Shown here: positions 1 to 8,043 of the stretch, piece by piece
Layout: each line of letters starts with the position of its first letter
Numbering within the stretch: the stretch's first letter is position 1
DNA from: Deinococcus ruber
GTDB taxonomy: Bacteria > Deinococcota > Deinococci > Deinococcales > Deinococcaceae
Assembly: GCF_014648095.1 (NCBI RefSeq)
Contig: NZ_BMQL01000012.1
Coordinates: forward strand, 1-64,000
DNA: 64,000 bases
Reading direction: 5' to 3'
The notes under the pieces: generated by a model
Told to the model about the DNA's origin: nothing
The model's database searches: none
The model's input: the letters and a program-made list of their open reading frames with translations, nothing else
Position numbers and translations under genes: made by a program

Positions 1-217
1 CGTCCTCAACATAGCGTCTCCGATTTTCCTCCACGGTCTTGGCACTGATGGCCAGCGTCCAGGCGATCTGAGCGTCATTTTGCGCTTCACCCTGTTCATC
101 GGCCAGGAGCAGGATACGGGCACGAACAACGGCTTGGACACTGCGAACGCCGGTGTGGACGAACGTCTTCAGAGTGGCCTGTTCTTCCGGCGTGAGTCGG
201 ACCCGATATCGTTTCAT
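1..217 (-). CDS. IS630-family-like transposase, N-terminal part, cut by window edge
   Basis: The minus strand reads open from an ATG at 217 to the window edge, giving about 72 residues that begin MKRYRVRLTPEEQATLK. The sequence fits the N-terminal helix-turn-helix DNA-binding domain of IS630-type transposases, including the RARILLLADE segment and a second helix ending in KTVEENRRRYVE. The DDE catalytic domain would lie outside the window. The next ~45 bases upstream of the start, with GGTTAGGG and a TA-containing edge near 262-268, could hold the element's terminal repeat. The other end is not visible, so the boundary is unproven and the copy may be intact or truncated. Confidence 0.7.
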   Translation of the reverse strand, partial: MKRYRVRLTPEEQATLKTFVHTGVRSVQAVVRARILLLADEQGEAQNDAQIAWTLAISAKTVEENRRRYVED

Positions 218-293
218 CCTTCAAGATACTGCTCTCAACCTACCCTAACCGATTGACGGTGTACTAGCAAGGAAGGAACGCGGAGGAGGCACT

Positions 294-689
294 ATGCAGA
301 GCAACACATCTCAGCAGCCAGAGGATGCGTCGCGCATGATCGACGCAAGAATAAATGAGCTGGAAGACTGGCGTGGTGCTGTCCTGTCACGGCTGCGCCT
401 TCTGATTCGACAGGCCGATCCGGATGTAACCGAAGAATGGAAGTGGAAGGTTCCGGTGTGGTCACATGATGGGATCATCTGCACCGGAGAGACGTACAAG
501 AGCGCTGTGAAACTGACCTTTGCCAAGGGTGCGGCCCTCGAAGATCCGTCTGGCCTTTTCAATTCGAGTCTTGAAGGCAAGACCCGCCGTGCTATTGATG
601 TGCGAGAAGGCGACACGGTTGACGAAGAGGCATTGAAAGCACTGATTCGCGCAGCCGTGACCCTGAATAGCTCACGAACTCACAGGTAA
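294..689 (+). CDS. DUF1801 domain-containing protein
   Basis: A 131-aa protein resembling the small DUF1801 (YdhG-like) family. It has the typical central segment EEWKWKVPVWSHDGIICTGE, followed by a VKLTFAKGA strand and a C-terminal RRAIDVREGDTVDEEALKAL stretch. A strong ribosome binding site (GGAGGAGG) lies a few bases before the ATG, which fixes the start. The family's biochemical role is not established. The gene stands alone between an IS630 fragment and an IS3 element, a typical accessory position. Confidence 0.8.
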   Translation: MQSNTSQQPEDASRMIDARINELEDWRGAVLSRLRLLIRQADPDVTEEWKWKVPVWSHDGIICTGETYKSAVKLTFAKGAALEDPSGLFNSSLEGKTRRAIDVREGDTVDEEALKALIRAAVTLNSSRTHR

Positions 690-717
690 CACGCTCACAC
701 TGCCTGCCTCTTGGTCG

Positions 718-1128
718 TCAGTTCAGCCGTGCACCGTGCTCCAGCGACAGCACCCGCATCGCGAAAGCAGCTGAACCGAGCATCAGCGCACTGGTGGTGC
801 CGCCGTCAAGCCCCAGATACGCTGCCGCATGCAGCGATTCATAGGCAATCTCCAGCGGTTTCTTGCCCGCCGAAGCCAGCCTCTGAAACCAGCTCTGCCC
901 CAGTTCGGCGGCGTCAGTACCGGGATTGCCGTCCAGATGAATGACGGCTCCGGCATGGCGTTCCAGTTCGGCAGCGCATTCCACCAGCACATCATGGTTC
1001 ATCCGGGTGCCGTACAGGTCGCCGCAGAACTCCAGCCCTGCCAGCACGCGAATGCTCAGGAATACGCAGGTTTCGAACGCCGCCTCGTTGCTGGCTTGTA
1101 CAGGATCGAAGAAGGGCGCGGCTGTCAT
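718..1128 (-). CDS. hypothetical protein, probably 5'-truncated by the IS3 insertion
   Basis: The reading frame starts MTAAPFFDPVQASNEAAFE and runs 136 residues, ending LSLEHGARLN. I do not recognise a family. The sequence looks like a compact helical soluble protein without signal peptide or membrane segment. No good ribosome binding site precedes the ATG at 1128, and the frame stays open upstream into the IS3 terminal repeat. The same frame continues on the other side of the IS (2361-2496), so this may be the C-terminal part of a longer gene split by the element. It could still be an independent short gene. Confidence 0.5.
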   Translation of the reverse strand: MTAAPFFDPVQASNEAAFETCVFLSIRVLAGLEFCGDLYGTRMNHDVLVECAAELERHAGAVIHLDGNPGTDAAELGQSWFQRLASAGKKPLEIAYESLHAAAYLGLDGGTTSALMLGSAAFAMRVLSLEHGARLN

Positions 1129-1188
1129 GCGCCTAGCGTTGAGGTTCCCCCCTCGGTCGGTCCAGTCCGATTGCAAGGAAAGCGTACC

Positions 1189-2043
1189 TCAGCCCGCCTG
1201 TTTCAGGCGGGCGTACTCGTTGGGTGAGCGGTCCTCCAGAGAGCTGTGTGGACGAACCTCGTTGTAGTCCTGGTGCCAGGCAGCCACAATCAGTCGAGCC
1301 TGTGGCAGGGTCTGGAACCAGTGGAGGTTCAGGCACTCGTCCCTGACTCTGCCATTGAAACGCTCGATATAGGCGTTCTCAACCGGTTTTCCGGGCCGGT
1401 TGAAGTGCTGAATGATGCCGCGCTCGTGGGCCCACTGATCCAGAGCCCTGCTGATGAATTCTGGGCCGTTGTCGGTGACGATCATCGCTGGCTGAGCGCG
1501 CTCAGCCAGCACCGCTGTCAGAAGTCGGGCCACGTCTGCGCCGGTGATGGAAGTGCCAACGTGCATCACCAAACACTCCCGCGTGAAGTCGTCTACCACG
1601 TTCAGGACACGAAACCGTTGACCTGAAGCCAGCTGATCAGACATGAAATCCATGCTCCAGCGCTGATTGGCGGCAGAAACCGCTGGTTTCTGCCCCCGTT
1701 CACCTGCAGCCAGCTTCTTGCGGGCCTTGCGCCTCACGGCGAGGCCCTCAGCCCGATAGATCCGGTATACCCGTTTGTGGTTCACCTCTTGCCCTTCGCG
1801 TCTGAGTAGAACGTGGAGGCGACGGTACCCGAAGCGAGGTCGTTCGAGCGCCAGGATACGAAGCCGAGTCTTCAAGGCCTCATCCTTTTCTTCTCCAGGG
1901 CTGTTGTGCCTTTGGGTGGAGCGCCAGAAGCCCAGCTGGCGACACGCCCGCCGTTCCGTCACCCCGAAGCGCTGCCGCACAAAGCCCACCACCTGCCGTT
2001 TCAACGGCGTCTGGGACTGTGGCGTCGCGTCGGGGTTCACCAT
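1189..2043 (-). CDS. IS3-family transposase OrfB (DDE integrase domain)
   Basis: A 284-aa frame with the retroviral-type integrase core of IS3 elements. The first catalytic Asp is in MDFMSDQL, the second in IVTDNGPEFIS and the Glu in AYIERFNGRVRDECLN. An N-terminal HTH_21-like segment (PRFGYRRLHVLLRREG) precedes it. The frame overlaps OrfA by 7 bases at an A7 run (GCAAAAAAATGG, minus strand), so it is probably made as an OrfAB fusion by ribosomal frameshifting. It looks intact, so the element could still be mobile. Confidence 0.92.
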   Translation of the reverse strand: MVNPDATPQSQTPLKRQVVGFVRQRFGVTERRACRQLGFWRSTQRHNSPGEEKDEALKTRLRILALERPRFGYRRLHVLLRREGQEVNHKRVYRIYRAEGLAVRRKARKKLAAGERGQKPAVSAANQRWSMDFMSDQLASGQRFRVLNVVDDFTRECLVMHVGTSITGADVARLLTAVLAERAQPAMIVTDNGPEFISRALDQWAHERGIIQHFNRPGKPVENAYIERFNGRVRDECLNLHWFQTLPQARLIVAAWHQDYNEVRPHSSLEDRSPNEYARLKQAG

Positions 2044-2303
2044 TTTTTTGCGACCACCTCTTTCAACACCTGATTGTCAAGGGAGAGGTCAGCGACCAGC
2101 TTCTTCAGGCGGCGATGTTCTTCCTCCAGGAGACGAAACCGTTTGGTCTCGTCTTTGGTCATCCCGCCGTATTTTGCCTTCCATCTGTGGATCGTGCTGA
2201 CCGCGACTCCATGGAGCCGCGTGAGTTCAGCAAGCGGTTGGCCTGCGTCGACCTGCCCGAGGATCTCCAGAATCTGCGGCTCGGTGTACCGTGTTCCTTT
2301 CAT
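2037..2303 (-). CDS. IS3-family transposase OrfA (helix-turn-helix)
   Basis: An 88-aa protein starting MKGTRYTEPQILEILGQV, with an HTH (GVAVSTIHRWKAKYGGM) and a C-terminal leucine-zipper-like coiled coil (KRFRLLEEEHRRLKKLVADL). This is the standard DNA-binding partner of IS407-type elements. The ATG at 2303 is preferred over an upstream TTG because GGAGGGG lies directly before it. The C-terminus ends in the A7 slippery run shared with OrfB. Confidence 0.9.
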   Translation of the reverse strand: MKGTRYTEPQILEILGQVDAGQPLAELTRLHGVAVSTIHRWKAKYGGMTKDETKRFRLLEEEHRRLKKLVADLSLDNQVLKEVVAKKW

Positions 2304-2360
2304 TGCCCCTCCTGATTGCCCATCTTGTCGCAATCGGAATGGACCTAGAAACGGGGGTCA

Positions 2361-2496
2361 CGTCAGCGTGACGCACCGCCTGCGCGGCGTCAAGGCTTCT
2401 GGGGCGCTGCTCTGACAAATCTACCGATCTACTCGGCACATTCAATCGCAAGACCCAGAGTAGTTCATCTGATTCCGGATGGGCCAACTTTTCCAT
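2361..2496 (-). pseudogene. possible 5' part of the ORF split by the IS3 element
   Basis: On the minus strand this frame contains RPRSLDAAQAVRHAD directly before the IS. It is in phase with the frame at 718-1139 once the element and one CGT copy are removed, which would restore RHAD-ARRMTAAPFF. GC-rich composition from about 2361 to 2413 resembles coding DNA, while the part beyond 2415 runs into iteron-like AT-richer sequence. The true start is unclear; an internal GTG or TTG is possible. Confidence 0.3.
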
Positions 2497-2757
2497 GTAC
2501 CGGATTACTCGGCATTTTGGGCTAAAAATACCGGATTACTCGGCATTTTCAGCAATCTGCTGTCCGGAAAATCGCTCGGGAAGTACTGGATTACTCGGCA
2601 TATTTGTACCGGATTACTCGGCATATTTGTACCGGATTACTCGGCATATTTGTACCGGATTACTCGGCATATTTGTACCGGATTACTCGGCATATTTTTT
2701 CAGAAAGTACCGGATTACTCGGCATATTCGACCCTAAAATACCGGATTACTCGGCAT
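2423..2757 (+). repeat. iteron array of a plasmid-type replication origin
   Basis: Nine copies of the core ACCGGATTACTCGGCAT start near 2499, 2530, 2585 (one mismatch), 2608, 2631, 2654, 2677, 2709 and 2741. A degenerate tenth lies near 2423. The five from 2585 to 2677 are exactly 23 bp apart, with the rest of the unit (ATTTGT) also conserved. The others are spaced 31-32 bp or 55 bp apart. All point the same way. An AT-rich stretch (2761-2875) and the RepA-like gene follow at once, which is the standard order of an iteron-controlled origin. I infer that RepA binds these repeats. Confidence 0.9.
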
Positions 2758-2913
2758 ATTAGAGGGCAATAATCCCGTGTTTTAGGGATTTTGCGAAATT
2801 CTCTTGTTGTTGATCATCTAGGAGTTAAATCAAAAGAAGTTAAAGATTTGAAAAAAACAAACAACAAGGGGGCAGGAGCGACGAGCGGCACCGCTTCCGG
2901 TGGCTGGACTGTG

Positions 2914-2919
2914 TATACT
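2914..2919 (+). promoter_or_regulatory. -10 box for repA, giving a very short leader
   Basis: TATACT ends 10 bases before the ATG at 2930, which would put transcription start only a few bases upstream of the start codon. No Shine-Dalgarno sequence is visible. A nearly leaderless mRNA, common in Deinococcus, would explain this. No convincing -35 box is seen. Confidence 0.55.
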
Positions 2920-2929
2920 CATCGGCACC

Positions 2930-4231
2930 ATGGCCCGCAAGGTGAGCAAGTTGCAGCTCAACCCGAAACCATCCGGCGAAATCCGGCAGTTTGACGAGAC
3001 CAATCTGGCACGACTTGGCCTGATCAGCGCACAGGAGCGCATTGCATCCAGTTACACCACCTGGAAGACGGCTTACGACGTCAACGGTCATGACGGTGAA
3101 CTGTCTTGTTTCTCACCTGCGGAGGTCGGCGGTGTGCCGCACGGTGTGGACGGCGATTTCGTGACTGCGCTCAACACCCTGTATCTGGAACAGGGAGCAC
3201 CAGTTGATGCTCTTGTGCATACCACCGCCTATCAACTCATCCAAAGGGCAGGGTTCGAAGACAATGGTGCGTCGAACGAAAGGCTTGCAGAGTCACTGCG
3301 GCGGTTACGGGTTGCGGAGTACGTGATTGGCCGTGCATGGCGGCGACGTGGGGAAGAGGGCAACGGTTGGGCGAGTGTCGCCTTTTCGTACATCAGCCAG
3401 ATTCGTCAGAGCACACCGGAACACCGCGACCTGAGCCGAGGCACCACGCTGAGTATTCAGCTCGCCGACCCGGTTGCTGAGAGCATTCGTAACCAGTACA
3501 TCCATCCGCTTGATCTGGAGTTTCAGGTTACGCTGAAACGTCCGCTCACACGGGCGCTGTACCGCCTGCTGAACGCCCGGCGATACAGCGAACAGGATCA
3601 GCTGAACCCTATCGCTCAGTTCACCGTCTTGGTATCCGACTGGGCACGTGACTGCAAGCTGACTGAAGTGATTACCGCCCGAATCAAGCGGAATCTGGAG
3701 GAAGCGCATCAGGAACTGATTCGGCGGCAGTACCTGGCGGATGTCATCTTCGAGGGACGCGGCAGCAAGGCAACCATCATCTACGTTTACGGCGATGTGG
3801 GTACCGCGCAACAGAGTGTGCAGGTCACACCAGATTCACCGTTGGTTCAGACGTTGATCGAACAGCAGGTGGCGCGGAATGTGGCGGTCAAGCTGATCAA
3901 AGACTACGGCGAGGCACACGTATATGCCCGGCTGGAACGCTTCGCCACCCTGATTGCCTCTGGATATCAGCCGCGCCAGTCGGGTGCCCTGTTGGTAGAC
4001 ATCATCAAGGATCAGGAAGGCAAATACGGCGACGGGACAGGCATAGTCTCAGTCCAGAAAGTTGCCACAAAACCCAGACAAGGAACCCAGCAGACTGCCA
4101 GCAGAAATGCGCCACGCCACGACAGCACTGACGCCGAGGATGCCAGGGAAGAGGCGGAATTTCGGGCCTTGCCGCTTGAAGAGCAGGCGGCCCGCACGGT
4201 ATCGGCTCTCAAGATGATTCTGCGGTCTTAG
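2930..4231 (+). CDS. repA: RepA-like plasmid replication initiator protein
   Basis: A 433-aa protein starting MARKVSKLQLNPKPSGE that matches the Deinococcus plasmid replication initiator type, probably with two winged-helix DNA-binding regions. Residues about 60-190 include the segment RRLRVAEYVIGRAWRRRGEE and a TPEHRDLSRGTTLSIQL stretch. A second module includes TRALYRLLNARRYSEQ and ARIKRNLEEAHQELIRRQYL. The start at 2930 is chosen over a GTG at 2900 because the -10 box lies between them. The iterons upstream are its likely binding sites, both for starting replication and for autoregulation. No parA or parB gene was seen nearby. The functional assignment rests on family resemblance plus the iteron context. 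Confidence 0.85.
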   Translation: MARKVSKLQLNPKPSGEIRQFDETNLARLGLISAQERIASSYTTWKTAYDVNGHDGELSCFSPAEVGGVPHGVDGDFVTALNTLYLEQGAPVDALVHTTAYQLIQRAGFEDNGASNERLAESLRRLRVAEYVIGRAWRRRGEEGNGWASVAFSYISQIRQSTPEHRDLSRGTTLSIQLADPVAESIRNQYIHPLDLEFQVTLKRPLTRALYRLLNARRYSEQDQLNPIAQFTVLVSDWARDCKLTEVITARIKRNLEEAHQELIRRQYLADVIFEGRGSKATIIYVYGDVGTAQQSVQVTPDSPLVQTLIEQQVARNVAVKLIKDYGEAHVYARLERFATLIASGYQPRQSGALLVDIIKDQEGKYGDGTGIVSVQKVATKPRQGTQQTASRNAPRHDSTDAEDAREEAEFRALPLEEQAARTVSALKMILRS

Positions 4232-4249
4232 GCAGGCGACGGCATTCTG

Positions 4250-4387
4250 ATGCGCCTTCAGTCAGCTCTGGTGGCCGGTCAACTCGATGGACGCGACCTG
4301 TTGCGGCAGGCGGGCCGTGCAGCTCTCGAAATGAATCTGCAAGCGTTTGTCGAAGATCTGCGCCAACTTGTCGGTCGCAGCTCCTGA
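4250..4387 (+). CDS. possible small protein (45 aa) downstream of repA
   Basis: An ATG at 4250 opens a 45-codon frame beginning MRLQSALVAGQLDGRDLLRQ and ending DLRQLVGRSS, 18 bases after the repA stop. Composition is amphipathic and helix-forming. No clear ribosome binding site is present, so it would depend on readthrough of the repA transcript. It may be a copy-control peptide, an extension of an ancestral RepA C-terminus, or chance. I do not recognise it. Confidence 0.3.
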   Translation: MRLQSALVAGQLDGRDLLRQAGRAALEMNLQAFVEDLRQLVGRSS

Positions 4388-4615
4388 ATCCGATGATTCG
4401 ACCTGATCGCCTGCCACAGTTGCCCTATACTGCCCCTCACGTGCCCTTTCCTGCCTCAGCAAAGTAGAGAGGGTATAAAAACCGAAAAACCGTTAGAAGG
4501 CAAACTTCCTAAGGCCCTCCTTGACCTTCCTGTGAGGAAATGGGCTATAGGATCTCTACGATGATCCGGATGTCGAGGCGGACGGGCCGACCCCTGCCTA
4601 TAACTCATAAAATTT

Positions 4616-4642
4616 GCGCCAGGGAAAACTGCTTCCCTGGCG
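4616..4642 (-). terminator. terminator of the flavin oxidoreductase gene
   Basis: A 9-10 bp stem (CGCCAGGGAA with TTCCCTGGCG) around a short loop. On the minus strand it is followed by CAAATTTTATGAG, giving a short T run. It lies about 30 bases past the stop codon of the gene at 4673-5740. It may also stop leftover repA transcription from the other side. Confidence 0.7.
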
Positions 4643-4672
4643 TCATTCGGTGTTGAAAGCGGGTGGCTGAGA

Positions 4673-5740
4673 TTACAGCGGCAGGCGTTCGCGCACGCGG
4701 GGGGCCACCTCGGTTCCCAGGAGCGTGATGGCCCGCTGCATCCGTTCGTGAGTCAGAAGCACGTTGGTCATCTGAAACGTGACGCGCGATACGCCGCCCA
4801 GCACATCGCTCAGGTTCAGAACCTTCTGCGCCACCGTCTGGGCATCACCGATCAGGAACGCTCCGCCCGGCCCGGCAGTGGCCTCGAACTGCTCGCGGGT
4901 GGGTGGTCGCCAGCCGCGCTCGCGGCCCCGTTCGGCCATCATGCGGTGGTAGCCGGGATAGAACTCGTTCAGGGCCTGTGCGGTGCTGTCGGCCACGTAC
5001 CCGAACGCATGAACGCCGACTCTGAGAGTGGCGGGGTCGTGGCCAGCCTCGTGTCCAGCCTGCCGGTAAAGGTCAACCAGAGGCCGGAACTGCCGGAAGC
5101 TGCCGCCGATGATGGCGATCATCAGCGGGAGGCCCAGCGTTCCAGCGCGTGCAAACGAGGCAGGTGTGCCGCCTACTCCCAGCCAGATGGGAAGCTGCAC
5201 CTGCACCGGGCGCGGGTAAACGCCCTGTCCGGTCAGCGGAGCGCGGTGACGGCCCGACCAGTGAAGGTGTGTGTGGTCGCGCAGTTGCAGCAGCAGGTCG
5301 AGTTTTTCCTGAAACAGCGAATCGTAGTCGTGGAGATCGTGGCCGAACAGGGGATACGCCTCGACTGACGATCCTCGTCCAGCCACGATCTCGGCCCGAC
5401 CACGCGACAGCAGGTCGAGAGTGGCGAACTGCTGAAAGACGCGCACTGGATCATCGGCACTCAGAACCGTCACTGCACTGGTCAGGCGGATATGCTGAGT
5501 GCGGGTGGCTGCCGCCGCGAGAATCAGCGTAGGGGCGGAGTCCAGGCTATCAGGGCGGTGGTGCTCCCCGATACCGAAGGAATCGAGACCCACCTGATCG
5601 GCCACGATGATCTGTTCGACCAGATCGTTCAGCTGGTCGGCAGCTCCGAGTGTTTTTCCGGTCAGCGGATCTAAAACGATGGCAGCGAAATTATCGACAC
5701 CGAGTTCGATTGAGCCAGGATTGACGGGGGCGGGGTGCAT
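4673..5740 (-). CDS. LLM-class flavin-dependent oxidoreductase (luciferase-like)
   Basis: A 355-aa protein of the bacterial luciferase-like monooxygenase family, expected to use reduced flavin. Near the start it has LGVDNFAAI, then DSFGIGEHHRPD, the characteristic stretch ahead of the active site. The sugar-phosphate/flavin-binding part includes LDLLSRGRAEIVAGRGS and PIWLGVGGTPASFARA. A GGAGG ribosome binding site precedes the ATG by about 6 bases. It is a single gene with its own terminator and AT-rich promoter region. The substrate cannot be told from sequence; many relatives are annotated only as LLM oxidoreductases. Confidence 0.9.
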   Translation of the reverse strand: MHPAPVNPGSIELGVDNFAAIVLDPLTGKTLGAADQLNDLVEQIIVADQVGLDSFGIGEHHRPDSLDSAPTLILAAAATRTQHIRLTSAVTVLSADDPVRVFQQFATLDLLSRGRAEIVAGRGSSVEAYPLFGHDLHDYDSLFQEKLDLLLQLRDHTHLHWSGRHRAPLTGQGVYPRPVQVQLPIWLGVGGTPASFARAGTLGLPLMIAIIGGSFRQFRPLVDLYRQAGHEAGHDPATLRVGVHAFGYVADSTAQALNEFYPGYHRMMAERGRERGWRPPTREQFEATAGPGGAFLIGDAQTVAQKVLNLSDVLGGVSRVTFQMTNVLLTHERMQRAITLLGTEVAPRVRERLPL

Positions 5741-6160
5741 GATATTCCTCCAGGCGAGCCAGATAAGCCGCGCAGTACGTCCAGAACTGTAGCAGGTGGC
5801 AGGGGGCTGTCTATGTACGAATACCAGTCCCTTTCCGAGGTTCTCTGACAGACAGTACGTGTGTTATTACCATGCCATGCTGGGAGAGTAGGAATATAAG
5901 ATTCCCAAATAGTTTGAAAAACCAGTAGATAATTGTTTAGAACCTTCTCGTATTTAAAGTACGTCGAGCGATTTGAAACGATCATGGTACTTGTCTGAAA
6001 TGGCGGAAGATCGCAGAAGAAAGATCGCAGAAGCCTGACAGAGCGGGAGGCAAAACACAGAATGTTAGGATCTTCCTGGTCTGCCTAAGTCTTAGACACA
6101 ACAAAAACCCATCTTGAAGGGTAAGATGTTGTAGAGCGGACGATTTTTTGAGTCAGTAGG
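5741..6160. other. intergenic AT-rich region with one terminator
   Basis: It holds the promoter side of the flavin oxidoreductase (minus strand) and the hairpin described at 6110-6128. The rest is AT-rich, and the reading frames across it have no coding character. Nothing else is recognised. Confidence 0.5.
6110..6128 (-). terminator. terminator downstream of the surface-protein pseudogene
   Basis: On the minus strand CATCTT, a 7-base loop and AAGATG are followed by GGGTTTTTG. It lies about 30 bases beyond the stop at 6161, as expected for a rho-independent terminator of the gene that once ran through 6161-7388. Confidence 0.6.
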
Positions 6161-7388
6161 TCAGTTAATTTTGGTCTGGAAGAAGAAGGTACCGATAGTG
6201 AGCGTAGTGACACTGACTGCCGGAATTCCAGACGCTGCCAGGTCGAAGGTCAGAGTGCTGCTCGTCAAGGTGCCTGCGCCGCTGTCGATGGCATTAGTCA
6301 GATTGGTGACGCCGGTGGATTTCGCTGTGTTTTCTGCAACCGTCACTCTGCTAGCTGGATAATTGCTGCTATTGTTCGTGGCGTAAGCCCTCAGACCGCT
6401 GTGCTGTTGCTCTGCACCGAGTCGGTAATCTTGGAGCCATACCACCTGTGTTGCTGTAGATGATGCAGTATTCCAGCACGTCTCTTAGCAGGCCCGTGAG
6501 AGCGGTGACGGTGAAATTGAAGTCTGGGGCGGCAGGAGTGGCGTCGGGCGCTGCCGCGATTCGCTGGAACTTCGTCAGAATGATGGTGGGTTTGGCTCTG
6601 GAGTTGGTGTCGTTGTACACGACGGTCGTGTCTGCCGCCGCAATGGTCAGGGTATTGGCTGTTGTAGGGCCATTTGTACCGCTCAGAGCCGTTGCGTTGC
6701 CCGTGCAGTTCAGCACAGCACCATAATTCATACTCGATCCGGCGGTGAAGCTCTCGGCCGCGAGTGTCCCAGTCTCACCGGCATAGACCGTGGCAGCTAG
6801 CCCACTGTCGGTATTGTCTGCGGCTGTGGCAGTCGAGGTCAGTACCGATGCGTTGTTGGTAAAGCCTGTGGTGGCTGGGAGGCTGATGTTGTCGCCTGCA
6901 ATGCTGTTAGCAGCCCAGACCTTCTGCAGCTGGAGGGTCCTATTTTTGCGCGTATTGGTCAGCGTACACGTGATGGCATCATTGCCGTTGGGTATAACGG
7001 TATAACTCTGGCCCACTCCGGAGGGGATGTAGTAGGGCAGCGCAGAACTGCTTCCCGCTGCCGTAACCTCGGTCATCGTATAGGTCGTTCCAACGGCCAG
7101 TGTCACCGCACCGGTCGACCCACTCGTCACAATCGTTCCGCTGTCCGCTGTGGTGACACTGGCCGTCGTAGTCACCGTTCTGATCTGAACCGTGAACTGA
7201 TCGGCGGCGTTGGCGCGTTTAGGTGCCGCGACGGCGCTACTCAGCATCAGGGTGGGCTGGGCGAGATGCGTGTAGGTTGCAGATGCCTTGAGGGAGAGCC
7301 AGAGGATGTCGGCCTCGGAACAGGGTGATGAGCAGAAAGCGACGACCTCCAGATGAGAGATGGGAAGCCCTGTCATTTGCTTTCTCAT
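6161..7388 (-). pseudogene. frameshifted DUF11/prealbumin-like repeat surface protein
   Basis: The minus strand encodes Thr/Ser/Ala-rich beta-sandwich segments typical of large Deinococcus surface proteins, e.g. QFTVQIRTV followed by GTTYTMTEV and CTLTNTRKN. Towards the end it has a DUF11-like motif, EYCIIYSNTGG. There the frame breaks twice: the continuation KITDSVQSNSTAV is in a second frame and GLRAYATNNSSNYPASR in a third, ending at 6161. The N-terminus lacks a signal peptide and begins in unrelated sequence; the recognisable homology starts only near ANAADQFTVQ. It is therefore a decayed internal fragment, unless sequencing errors made the shifts. Confidence 0.75.
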
Positions 7389-8043
7389 CTTCTGATGTGC
7401 GGTTTGCAGGTTTGAAAGATAATAGGGACGCTTTCCTGGGCTGTAAGAAAAATGTGGAACAGCAGGTCAATAATGACATCAATTCGTTCAGGATAGCTCT
7501 CGGCGAAGAGAGGTGATGAATCCTACTCTGTAATTCGGGCACTTCGGGTAGGAGGAGCGAGTGGTGCGACCAACTTTCAAGAGATGTTAGAAAACACATC
7601 TCTTATGAATCTCAACAGAGTCCACTTAGGAGAGGTAATATCAAAATTATTTGTCAATTTTAAAGTTAATCTAAATAAGCTTGGTTTTTCAGTAAAGAAA
7701 ACAATCTAGATCTCAGATTCTAATATTATTCAAATAGCAGATAATTATTACGAAAATCGTCATATATAGAAAAAATATGATACATGATTCGGTGAAAAGC
7801 ATATATAAGAGACAAATATACAAAGTTTTTGAAGGCGAATACATCTTGGAGGCAAGAAGCAAATAAGCTAGATTTATCCACCTGAAAATGTGTTAACTTT
7901 GAGTAGATAAACTGAAAGTTTCAATATGAGGCGCTAGTATTTACATTAGACTCACGTTTATTCAAATTAAATATATGTTCATTGCATAAAAGATTGCGTC
8001 GAACGCATGCACAGGGTAAACCCAGTTGTGTGGAGGAGTAACA
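7389..8043. other. long AT-rich non-coding stretch upstream of pilB
   Basis: The part from about 7600 to 8020 is strongly AT-rich against GC-rich neighbours and has no open frame with coding character. It must contain the pilB promoter, but I cannot single out one -35/-10 pair with confidence. A GGAGGAG ribosome binding site lies at 8032-8038. The composition suggests horizontally acquired or silencer-type DNA. Confidence 0.5.

Larger units (their letters stand above)
1140..2360 (-). mobile_element. IS3-family insertion sequence (IS407-like), 1221 bp
   Basis: Two overlapping transposase frames are flanked by imperfect inverted ends. The right end read on the minus strand starts TGACCCCCG and continues GGTCCATTCCGATTGC. 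The left end starts TGAGGTTCCCCCC and continues GGTCCAGTCCGATTGC, with a 4-base length difference between the arms. The trinucleotide CGT flanks both ends (1137-1139 and 2361-2363), consistent with a 3-bp target duplication. Size, orfA/orfB layout and a run of seven A at the overlap are typical of IS3-family elements. The outermost base of each end was judged by eye. Confidence 0.85.

Noticed and set aside
2423..2757. CRISPR-like array of short direct repeats
   Set aside because: Repeats are ~17-23 bp and mostly contiguous, with no unique spacers of constant length. The context is a repA origin, so they are iterons. No other array was seen in the window.
7237..7599. 120-codon minus-strand frame upstream of the surface-protein pseudogene
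   Set aside because: It overlaps the homologous part of the pseudogene in another frame and has no coding features.
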